NCBI GenBank assembly: GCA_035606335.1
Contig: DATNFP010000151.1
Span: forward strand, 1 to 5,892
DNA: 5,892 nt
Direction of reading: 5' to 3'
From: DATNFP01 sp035606335
GTDB lineage: Bacteria > Bacteroidota > Bacteroidia > Chitinophagales > Chitinophagaceae
Below, one piece after another: positions 1 through 5,892 of this stretch. The position numbers and the translations under genes are program-made. Every line of letters begins with the position of its first letter. The stretch's first letter is position 1. The notes under the pieces were generated by a model that searched no databases, was not told the DNA's origin, and saw only the letters and a list, made by a program, of their open reading frames with translations.

Positions 1-49
1 AAAGAGATATAAACTATTTAATTTCGTAAAAAACCAATAAACTATTTCT

Positions 50-1030
50 ATGATGAAGAATCTACTTCTTTCAACCACAATTGTTATTGCCTTATTTTCT
101 ACAAATGCAAATGCGCAGCTACATTATGGCCTGACGTATACTGACACTTCTACCTATGCGTCTTTAAGCGGAGGAACAAGTATCAATGGTTCAACAGTGT
201 GGAATAATAGTAACAGATTTTCCGTACCGATAGGTTTCCCTTTTGTGATGGATGGAAAAACAATAACCAATTTTAATATTGTTGCAGGCCGTATTATTGC
301 TACTGATACAACCGGAAATGTTGAAGGATTTATATTGACAGATGCCAATCTTATTGATAAAGGGGGCTCAACAATCAGCTATGTAGTAACAGGCAGCCCC
401 GGCAGCCGAATTTTTGAGGCTGAAATATATAATGCAGGATTTGCAGCTGAACAAGGCATTGATGGAACTTATAATGATTTTGTAGACTTGCAGATATGGT
501 TATACGAGACATCAAATATTGCGGAGATACATATTGGTCCATCAATGATAAGCCATACAACTGGCTATTTTAAATACAATATGCCTGTGATAGGATATGC
601 CACTAACTATAACGTGGACAGTGATATTTATTATAATGCCTATATTCTGGCCGGAAATCCTAAAAGTCCGAGTATAGATAGTATTAACAGAGCGCTTGGC
701 GATACTACCGATGAGGCTTTATTGTTATACCCTCTAAGTGGTATGGTGTACCGTTTTGATCCGGAACCTGCTGCTGTACCCAATTTATTTTCACAAAACA
801 GTTATCGGGTATACCCAACTATTTGTCAAAACGAAATAATAGTTACTAACTACCGTAATACTAAAACAGAATATACTATGGTTTCTATTAATGGTGCAGC
901 AACAAATATTTCAGGATTGCTGCATAATGGGGATACACATATTGATGTTGCAACGTTGCCCACAGGCATGTATTTACTGCACCTTCAAAATGCCAATGGT
1001 TGCAGTGTACAGAAATTTATTAAACAGTAA
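50..1030 (+). CDS. Secreted protein with type A T9SS C-terminal sorting domain
   Basis: A complete 326-residue protein. Residues 1-22 form a signal peptide: a lysine at 3, a hydrophobic core at about 5-16, and an ANA site before Gln23. Export is therefore by Sec, then probably across the outer membrane by T9SS. Residues 23-240 are rich in Thr, Ser, Asn, Tyr and Gly and look like a beta-sandwich. Two stretches, GFPFVMDG (62-69) and FVDLQIWLYETSN (144-156), resemble segments I recall from other Bacteroidota secreted proteins, but they do not reveal an activity. Residues about 246-326 match the type A sorting domain: a VYP entry motif at 254-256, a VSINGAA strand-turn, LPTGMYLLHL at 303-312, and a basic KFIKQ end. 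The usual YPNP is YPTI here. The start is ATG at 50 or the adjacent ATG at 53; no Shine-Dalgarno is visible. The gene converges with the ketosynthase gene 53 bp downstream. The secretion call is firm; the molecular function is unknown. Confidence 0.88.
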   Translation: MMKNLLLSTTIVIALFSTNANAQLHYGLTYTDTSTYASLSGGTSINGSTVWNNSNRFSVPIGFPFVMDGKTITNFNIVAGRIIATDTTGNVEGFILTDANLIDKGGSTISYVVTGSPGSRIFEAEIYNAGFAAEQGIDGTYNDFVDLQIWLYETSNIAEIHIGPSMISHTTGYFKYNMPVIGYATNYNVDSDIYYNAYILAGNPKSPSIDSINRALGDTTDEALLLYPLSGMVYRFDPEPAAVPNLFSQNSYRVYPTICQNEIIVTNYRNTKTEYTMVSINGAATNISGLLHNGDTHIDVATLPTGMYLLHLQNANGCSVQKFIKQ

Positions 1031-1083
1031 ATAGAAGTCAATAATCAATAATATCAGCCTTAATTGAAAACTTATTAAAGGTG

Positions 1084-2214
1084 TCACCCTTGCTTAGGGT
1101 TTCTATAGACCATTGAATTGATATTGACGCCCGCACCAATTGCTGCGAACACAATTGTGTCTCCCTCGTTCAAGACATGATTCTCAAGCCTTCTTTTAGA
1201 AAAGAGATCATATAAAGTAGGTAATGTTGCAACAGAACTATTGCCTAACCATGAGATAGTCATCGGCATGATATTAGCCGGCGCTTGTTTTATATCGTAG
1301 AGTCCATATAATTCTTTAAGAATGGCTTCATCCATTTTGTTGTTAGCCTGATGTATCAGTACTTTGTTAATATCCTGAATAGATAAACCAGCCTTTGTAA
1401 TACAATCCTTAATTATACCCGGAACAATTTTCAGAGCATGTTCATAAAGTTTACGTCCCTGCATTTTTAAGAACAGTCTGCTACTCTTGTAATCCGGATT
1501 TGAAGATTTACCCATTTTCAATACATAGGCCAAATCATTGGAGTAAGACCGAGCGCAGTGTGCAAGGATGCCAGCCGGTTCATCGCTTTCCACAGCTGAA
1601 ATGATGACCGCCCCTGCGCCATCTGCGTAGATCATGCTATCCCTGTCGTGCGGATCGATTATGCGTGAAAGTGTTTCGGCTCCAATCACCAATACAGTAT
1701 TAGCACTCTTGCTTTGAATGTAATGATCTGCCTGAATCATTCCCTGTAACCAACCGGCACATCCAAATGGCAGGTCATAAGCAATAGTAGCAGGGTTACT
1801 AATACCCAAACGGTGCTTTACTTTTGCAGCCAGGGTAGGCACAAATTCGCTTCTTCCGCTATTTTCTCTAATGTCGCCAAAATTGTGAGCAACAATAATG
1901 TAATCAAGTTTTTCGCGATCAATATTAGCTGATTTTAGAGCTTCTTCAGCGGCAAAAAAAGAAATGTCAGAAGTAATGAGGTCGTCAGTAACATATCTTC
2001 TTTCCTGAATGCCGGTGATCTGTTCAAATTGCTGAATGATCTCTTCATTCTTTTTTTGTAACCTGGTACCATCCTGAGCATAAAAAGCATTGTCTATAAA
2101 ATCTTCATTTGCTATCCTACGTGTTGGAATATAACTGCCACTACCAATAATTACAGAATTTCTGCCTCGATACATACAATTGTTTGCGATTAAACGATAA
2201 CTTTTTCCAAGCAC
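1084..2214 (-). CDS. fabH: Beta-ketoacyl-ACP synthase III (FabH-like)
   Basis: A thiolase-fold condensing enzyme of the KAS III family. FabH condenses an acyl-CoA primer with malonyl-ACP to start fatty acid synthesis in the cytoplasm. Numbered from the GTG at 2214 (376 aa), the N-terminal strand is SVIIGSGSYIPT (20-31). The nucleophile is Cys152 in DLPFGCAGW, the catalytic His288 lies in IHQANNKM, and Asn325 lies in WLGNSS. A glycine-rich GAGVNINS near residue 361 closes the fold. The true start is more likely the ATG at 2175 (363 aa): the preceding 13 residues do not resemble the family, whose homology begins at the SVIIGSGSYIP strand. Neither start has a Shine-Dalgarno. The protein is longer than the roughly 317-residue E. 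coli FabH, with extra sequence in the N-terminal half (about 45-65). No other fatty acid genes are adjacent, so it could be a second copy or a specialised ketosynthase with a different primer. The family call is firm; the substrate is not determined. Confidence 0.9.
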   Translation of the reverse strand: MLGKSYRLIANNCMYRGRNSVIIGSGSYIPTRRIANEDFIDNAFYAQDGTRLQKKNEEIIQQFEQITGIQERRYVTDDLITSDISFFAAEEALKSANIDREKLDYIIVAHNFGDIRENSGRSEFVPTLAAKVKHRLGISNPATIAYDLPFGCAGWLQGMIQADHYIQSKSANTVLVIGAETLSRIIDPHDRDSMIYADGAGAVIISAVESDEPAGILAHCARSYSNDLAYVLKMGKSSNPDYKSSRLFLKMQGRKLYEHALKIVPGIIKDCITKAGLSIQDINKVLIHQANNKMDEAILKELYGLYDIKQAPANIMPMTISWLGNSSVATLPTLYDLFSKRRLENHVLNEGDTIVFAAIGAGVNINSMVYRNPKQG

Positions 2215-2360
2215 TTGGAATATGTCTGAATACGTTGTTATCCATGCAAATGGCCAAAGCTGAACAGTGAAGGTATGACAAAATGGGCTCAGATAATCCC
2301 TAAATATTTTATCAAATCTTACCAGCTAACCTGCATCAATTCATTTATCCAAAAATATTA

Positions 2361-2387
2361 AAAAAAAGGCCCGGATGTCCGGGCCTT
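2361..2387 (-). terminator. Rho-independent terminator of the adhesin-PorP/SprF operon
   Basis: A perfect inverted repeat has 10-base arms at 2366-2375 (AAGGCCCGGA) and 2378-2387 (TCCGGGCCTT). It would fold as a GC-rich stem of about 9 bp with a tight loop. On the minus strand it is followed at once by seven Ts (complement of 2361-2367) and further AT-rich sequence, while the plus-strand side continues with Gs. It therefore works for leftward transcription. It lies 24 bp past the stop codon of the PorP/SprF gene and separates that operon from the ketosynthase gene, which must then have its own promoter in the 2176-2360 interval. I see no convincing promoter there. Confidence 0.9.
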
Positions 2388-2411
2388 GGGGGTCTGGTAT
2401 AATCTAAAATT

Positions 2412-3476
2412 TTAAAAGCCCGGATTACTGAGGTCTTCAAATCGCGGGCACTTGGTTGCATCTGTAGCCTTTATGGCTTTCTTGAAATAACCCCTGATGT
2501 ACAATGAAATTTCAAAACCGCCGACCCCTTGTGTTGCAGGTTTTAACGAGGAGTTATTTACATCGTAAGAGAGAGTAAGCGAGTAATTCAGGTAATCAAT
2601 TTTAACTGTGGGGATCATCGCATCATGCATGCGATAAAATAAGCCACCATATATAATAAAGTTGTTATTGTTTGCTGTGCCAATGCTTTTCCAACTAACC
2701 ATCCCACCACCTATAGTTTCCTGATAGGGCGCCTGGTTTGTGTAGTTGAAGTGAAACGTCAATGCTACCTGCGGATTTATACTATACTTGAGACCAAAGT
2801 TGCCACTCCACCTGGTATTTAATCGTATAAAGGCATTATCTCCGGTGAATGTTTGAGAAGGCTTTGTGATATGGTAAGCTGCAGCACCTATGTAATAGTT
2901 TACCTGATTATATTCTCCTAATGAACTATTAAGGCTTATGCCTGCGCCCAGGTCGTAATTCTGGACACTTTTGAAAGGCTGATTTTCCCCTGTTGGATTT
3001 GAAGAACTGAAACTACCGTTTATATACTGTGAGCTGAATGTCATTTTATTCATATCGACTGAACGCTGAATATAGCCACCAGTAAAACCTACGGATAAAT
3101 AAGAAGAGTGCTTGTCCTCAAGAAATTTATTGTAATTGATTGCGGGATATACTTCAAAGCTGTTGAAATTAATGCTACCTGCACGATCGTAGGCGGCGCA
3201 AACTCCATAGCTAAGAAAGTCACCACCTTCGGAACTTAGGGATATACGTGACTCTGCCGATGCTAATGCCGTTTGGAATGGAACGGAGATATTGCTCCAT
3301 TGTGTACGATAGTTAACGCCGGCCTTATAATCGCCACTGAAGATACCCGTGAGCGCAGGGTTGCGCAAAATGGCATTTTCATAAAACTGGGAAAAATGTA
3401 TATCCTGTGCCTGAACTGTATTAACAGCACTTCCAGATAGCCACAATATTGAAAAAAGTAAAAAAATCTTTTTCAT
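2412..3476 (-). CDS. PorP/SprF family type IX secretion system membrane protein
   Basis: A complete 354-residue protein. Residues 1-23 are a signal peptide (MKK, hydrophobic core, VQA cleavage site before Gln24). The mature start QDIHFSQFYENA, then RNPALTG (38-44) and YRTQW (56-60), is the family hallmark. The rest is a series of alternating amphipathic strands rich in Tyr, Asn, Ser and Gly, as expected of an outer-membrane beta-barrel. The C-terminal KCPRF (342-346) is also typical. In Flavobacterium johnsoniae, SprF is needed for secretion of the giant adhesin SprB, and many Bacteroidota pair a PorP/SprF paralogue with a type B cargo gene. Here the gene starts 28 bp after the stop of such a cargo gene on the same strand and is followed by a strong terminator, so it is most likely the dedicated export or anchoring partner. 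It is less likely to be the core PorP, since no other T9SS machinery gene is in view. The ATG at 3476 fits the signal peptide; no Shine-Dalgarno is visible. Confidence 0.95.
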   Translation of the reverse strand: MKKIFLLFSILWLSGSAVNTVQAQDIHFSQFYENAILRNPALTGIFSGDYKAGVNYRTQWSNISVPFQTALASAESRISLSSEGGDFLSYGVCAAYDRAGSINFNSFEVYPAINYNKFLEDKHSSYLSVGFTGGYIQRSVDMNKMTFSSQYINGSFSSSNPTGENQPFKSVQNYDLGAGISLNSSLGEYNQVNYYIGAAAYHITKPSQTFTGDNAFIRLNTRWSGNFGLKYSINPQVALTFHFNYTNQAPYQETIGGGMVSWKSIGTANNNNFIIYGGLFYRMHDAMIPTVKIDYLNYSLTLSYDVNNSSLKPATQGVGGFEISLYIRGYFKKAIKATDATKCPRFEDLSNPGF

Positions 3477-3504
3477 AACGTTATTACATTAAAAATGTTT
3501 TTAA

Positions 3505-5892
3505 TCAGCGTACCAACGATATATCACCTTTATAACTTAGAGCTTGTCCAGTTTCACAAGTAGCTTCAATTACATAAACAAATACGTCCGGTTTCAATGG
3601 TTGTCCTTTGTAAGTGCCATCCCATCCGATAGACGGATTATTTAATGGAACATTCTCAGCATCGTAAACCAATTCACCCCATCTATCGTAAACGCTAAAC
3701 CGTTTCAACGTTGTAACACCCTTACCACTTACATAGAAACGATCATTTACGCCATCTCCATTTGGCGTGAAAGTATTAGGTATGAATACCTGGCCTTTAT
3801 CGCAACCTACATTTATCGTTATTTTATCTGAAGCTGTGCAGCCGGCTCCCGATGTTACGAATACAGTATACGTGGTTGTCTCTGTAGGGGTAGCTGTGGG
3901 ATTAGGGCATGTAGAGCAGCTTAAATTGTTGCCGGGAGACCATTCAAATGTGGTGATGTTCGTACCTTCTGCAAGTAACAGCACACTACTACCTGCTGTC
4001 ACAGATTGATTAGCACTGATCTTTACTGTAGGAACAGGGTTTACTACAACTGTTACATATCCTGTATCAATGAAACATTGACCTTGTTTAATAATAGCAG
4101 TGTAGGTGATCGTGCTTTCCGGCGTAGCTGATGGGTCAGGAATTAAATTATTATTCAGGCCGCTGGCTGGTAGCCATACATAGTCGCTGCCTCCTGTTGC
4201 TGATAACTGAACAGATGCACCCTGGCAAATAGTATCGTTTGCGCTCACAGAAACGGGATCATGCTGTATCACATTTATGCTCACTTTATCAGAAGCGGAG
4301 CAGCCATGAATATCTGTACCAATGACAGTATAAGTAATATTGCTGGTAGGATTGGCAACAGTAGTAGCACAGGCAGTACATGAAAGCGCTGTGGCAGGAG
4401 ACCATGTATAAGTATTGGCACCACTCGCCTGTAACTGTACACTTGAGTCGTTACAAAGCGAAAGAGTAGTATTCGGAGCAATTGTTATAGTTGGGGGCTG
4501 ATAAACAGTTACCACAATACTTCCGGTATCTGAACATCCACTGGCATTTGTACCCTTAACAATATAAGTAGTAGTAGCAGTTGGAGATGCTTTGGTACTG
4601 TCGCATGTAGTGCAGGATAATCCTGTCGCCGGAGTCCATTTATATGTGGATGCGCCGGAAACATATAATTCCACAGAGCTACCGGAACATATGCCCTGAG
4701 CCGGACTGGTAACCAGATTTGGCAATGGAATAGTAGTAATAGTAAGAGACGCTGTATCTGTGCAGCCAAAGGAGTCTGTACCTGTTACTGTATAAGTTGT
4801 GGTATTCAATGCTGTGATAATTGGATTAGGGCAAGTAACACAAGATAGCCCTGAGGCCGGAGACCATGTATAAGACAATGCGCCATGAGCTATAACATGT
4901 GCCGTAGCACCTGAACAGATAGTTTGATCAGAATCGGCAGTTACAACAGGGAGTGTGTGTACAATTACCCTTACAGAAGTGGTATCTGAACATCCGGTAC
5001 CATTTGTTCCAATCAGATAATAGGTAGTAGTTGAAGAAGGATTGGCAAACGTGCTATCACATCCCGTACAGGTAAGAGAGGTAGCCGGATACCATGTATA
5101 GCTGGCAGCACCTGTACCAATCAATTCTACTCCTGAGCCAATGCAAATATTTTTAGCAGGTCCGGCACTTGTCGCAGGTAAAGAGTTAACAGTGATCACA
5201 ACACTGCTGGTGTCTTTACAGCCTTTTGCGTCTGTACCTGTTACAGTATATTTTGTTGTACTTCCTGGAGATGCTTTCGGGCTATCACATGTAGTGCATG
5301 ATAAGTCTGTGCCCGGTGTCCAACTATAAGTGGAGGCACCACTGGCGGTTAACTGCACTGAAGTGTTTTTGCAAATAGACTGGCTGGAATCTGCTACCAC
5401 ATTGGGTAATGGATTAACCGTAACAACTGCTTTGGCGCTATCGATACATCCATTTACGTCTGTGCCTGTTACATAATAAGTGGTAGTGGAAGTTGGTGTA
5501 GCAGTTGCGGTGTCGCAACCAGTACAAGAAAGGCCCGTAGATGGTGACCAAGTATATGTTGTAGCACCGTGACCAATTAGCTTAACGGATGTACCGTTAC
5601 ATATAGATAAAGCAGAATCAGTTGTAACCGTAGGCAGTGAATGTACTGTAACTGTTATATGGGCAGTATCCAGGCACCCATTGCTTCCGATAACAGTATA
5701 AGTAGTAGTAGTAGTGGGGTTGGCATAAGTGCTATCGCAACTAGTACAATACAAACCAGTAGACGGTGACCATGTATATGTTGTAGCACCTGTGGCAACT
5801 AATGGAGTACCTGAGCCAGCGCAAATGTTTTTGTTAGGACCTGCGCTAACAGTTGGGCCGGCATTGACAGTAATAGTTAAGCTACTTGTATC
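3505..5892 (-). CDS. Giant repetitive T9SS adhesin, type B C-terminal domain, 5' end missing
   Basis: The frame is open from the stop at 3505-3507 to the window edge, giving the last 795 residues of a larger protein. The TTG at 5752-5754 is an internal Leu codon, not a start: conserved repeat sequence continues upstream of it to 5892. In partial-protein numbering, residues 1-9 end one repeat, 10-695 hold nine full repeats of 74-78 residues, and 696-795 form the gliding motility-associated C-terminal domain. That domain has FIPNTFTPNGDGVNDRF (703-719), YDRWGE (735-740), WDG (757-759) and a terminal SLVR. Type B domains of this kind direct cargo through T9SS to the cell surface; SprB of F. johnsoniae is the model. 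The repeats are Thr/Ser-rich, nearly lack Arg, carry regularly placed cysteines, and are probably Ig-like beta-sandwiches. Expected role: cell-surface adhesion or gliding filament, with an unknown ligand. It is followed by its probable PorP/SprF partner. Confidence 0.93.
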   Translation of the reverse strand, partial: DTSSLTITVNAGPTVSAGPNKNICAGSGTPLVATGATTYTWSPSTGLYCTSCDSTYANPTTTTTYTVIGSNGCLDTAHITVTVHSLPTVTTDSALSICNGTSVKLIGHGATTYTWSPSTGLSCTGCDTATATPTSTTTYYVTGTDVNGCIDSAKAVVTVNPLPNVVADSSQSICKNTSVQLTASGASTYSWTPGTDLSCTTCDSPKASPGSTTKYTVTGTDAKGCKDTSSVVITVNSLPATSAGPAKNICIGSGVELIGTGAASYTWYPATSLTCTGCDSTFANPSSTTTYYLIGTNGTGCSDTTSVRVIVHTLPVVTADSDQTICSGATAHVIAHGALSYTWSPASGLSCVTCPNPIITALNTTTYTVTGTDSFGCTDTASLTITTIPLPNLVTSPAQGICSGSSVELYVSGASTYKWTPATGLSCTTCDSTKASPTATTTYIVKGTNASGCSDTGSIVVTVYQPPTITIAPNTTLSLCNDSSVQLQASGANTYTWSPATALSCTACATTVANPTSNITYTVIGTDIHGCSASDKVSINVIQHDPVSVSANDTICQGASVQLSATGGSDYVWLPASGLNNNLIPDPSATPESTITYTAIIKQGQCFIDTGYVTVVVNPVPTVKISANQSVTAGSSVLLLAEGTNITTFEWSPGNNLSCSTCPNPTATPTETTTYTVFVTSGAGCTASDKITINVGCDKGQVFIPNTFTPNGDGVNDRFYVSGKGVTTLKRFSVYDRWGELVYDAENVPLNNPSIGWDGTYKGQPLKPDVFVYVIEATCETGQALSYKGDISLVR
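3508..3807 (-). other. Type B T9SS C-terminal sorting domain (gliding motility-associated, CHU_C type)
   Basis: These 100 codons encode the last domain of the adhesin, beginning GCDKGQVFIPN. The order of signatures is that of the family: a PNTFTPNGDGVND turn, a strand with VYDRWGELVYD, GWDGTYKGQPL, then VFVYVIEATC and a KGDISLVR end. The domain differs from the type A sorting domain of the protein at the left of the window. Type B cargo in F. johnsoniae needs a cognate SprF-like protein, which matches the adjacent gene. Two cysteines (697 and 779 of the partial protein) could pair with each other. Confidence 0.92.
4504..5187 (-). repeat. Higher-order repeat copy B (R4-R5-R6)
   Basis: This is the second candidate three-repeat super-unit, 684 bp, in register with R1-R3. 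At DNA level, R4 has CCTGAGCCA followed by GCAAAT and a T-run at 5132-5154; the same arrangement occurs in R1 at 5810-5832, exactly 678 bp away. R7-R9 do not obviously continue the pattern. Some out-of-register pairs also score well (R4 with R6 shares 42 of 76), so the super-unit is likely but not proven by eye. Confidence 0.55.
5188..5865 (-). repeat. Higher-order repeat copy A (R1-R2-R3)
   Basis: This is the first of two candidate three-repeat super-units. By hand alignment R1 matches R4 at 45 of 74 residues, R2 matches R5 at 39 of 76 and R3 matches R6 at 48 of 76. Shared private features support the register: SAGPxKNICxGSG in R1 and R4, HxLPxVTxDS with an HGA turn in R2 and R5, and PLPN with SGASTY and SCTTCDSxKASP in R3 and R6. 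The length is 678 bp because R1 lacks two codons before its GC motif. Confidence 0.6.
5701..5715 (-). repeat. Five-copy AGT/ACT trinucleotide run in a Thr tract
   Basis: Five perfect AGT units on the plus strand encode five consecutive ACT threonine codons in R1, at the position where the other repeats read T-T-T-Y with mixed codons. Slippage here would change length in frame and leave the adhesin readable. It is short, and may be only a chance result of the Thr-rich consensus. Confidence 0.6.

Larger units (their letters stand above)
3808..5865 (-). repeat. Nine tandem ~228-bp coding repeats (R1-R9) in the adhesin
   Basis: In protein order: R1 5865-5644 (74 aa), R2 5643-5416, R3 5415-5188, R4 5187-4960, R5 4959-4732, R6 4731-4504 (76 aa each), R7 4503-4270 (78), R8 4269-4042 (76) and R9 4041-3808 (78). 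The consensus is: LPxV linker, SICxGxSVxL, SGAxTYTWSPATGL, SCTTCDSxxAxP, TTTYTVTGTD, xxGCxDT, then a VxVTV strand. Cysteines fall near repeat positions 15, 40, 43 and 66, so each unit could form a CxxC pair and a 15-66 pair (inference). The units are diverged rather than identical, with roughly half or more of the residues shared between neighbours. A further repeat begins upstream, since residues 1-9 of the partial protein are the end of one. Confidence 0.95.

Noticed and set aside
19..26. TAATTTCG as a Bacteroidota -7 promoter box (TAnnTTTG) upstream of the first gene
   Set aside because: It has one mismatch in an AT-rich leader, and the expected -33 element would lie before the window start, so it cannot be tested.
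154..560. Minus-strand open frames opposite the first secreted protein
   Set aside because: They are antisense to a gene with a clear signal peptide and sorting domain, and have no recognisable content of their own.
1031..1083. A bidirectional terminator between the convergent genes
   Set aside because: The 53-bp gap is AT-rich but shows no GC stem followed by a T-run on either strand.
2222..2263. Plus-strand 13-codon frame MSEYVVIHANGQS in the gap
   Set aside because: Too short, with no ribosome binding site and no supporting context.
2350..2357. CAAAAATA, a perfect reverse complement of TAnnTTTG, as a promoter for the ketosynthase gene
   Set aside because: It sits in the T-tract side of the terminator, no -33 motif is found at the right spacing, and it would imply a leader of roughly 170 nt. 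Chance in A-rich DNA is more likely.
3767..4009. Plus-strand 80-codon open frame, and similar frames at 5141-5329 and in other minus-strand frames at 4281-4769
   Set aside because: These are shadows of the repetitive adhesin gene. Its periodic, Thr-rich codons keep other frames open, and their products have no protein-like features.
3808..5865. The tandem array as a CRISPR or non-coding satellite
   Set aside because: The period is a whole number of codons, the frame is open throughout, and variation keeps the protein motifs. It is a coding repeat.

Overview
The window looks like chromosomal DNA of a Bacteroidota bacterium, probably of the Chitinophagales/Sphingobacteriales kind. The organism call is inferred from protein families. 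Two proteins carry type IX secretion system (T9SS) C-terminal signals, one of type A and one of type B. A PorP/SprF-family protein is also encoded. The DNA is AT-rich, and the gene starts lack clear Shine-Dalgarno sequences, as is usual in this phylum.

Layout: (1) 50-1030, plus strand: a secreted protein with a signal peptide and a degenerate type A T9SS sorting domain. (2) 1084-2214, minus strand, convergent with the first gene: a beta-ketoacyl-ACP synthase III (FabH-like) with the Cys-His-Asn catalytic set. Its start is probably the ATG at 2175. (3) 2215-2411: a gene-free gap holding a strong intrinsic terminator (2361-2387) that faces the minus-strand transcript arriving from the right. 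(4) 2412-3476, minus strand: a complete PorP/SprF-family protein. (5) 3505 to the right edge, minus strand: the C-terminal 795 residues of a giant repetitive adhesin-like surface protein, with nine complete repeats of 74-78 residues and a type B (gliding motility-associated) C-terminal domain. Its N-terminus lies beyond position 5892.

The adhesin and the PorP/SprF gene are 28 bp apart on the same strand and end at one terminator, so they read as a cargo-partner operon like sprB-sprF. The PorP/SprF protein would be the outer-membrane partner needed to export or anchor this type B cargo. The type A protein and the ketosynthase show no evident link to that operon.

I see no mobile element, CRISPR array, tRNA, rRNA or wholly new system. 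The most interesting signals lie inside the adhesin: an apparent three-repeat higher-order duplication, and loss of conserved cysteines in the two repeats nearest the sorting domain.
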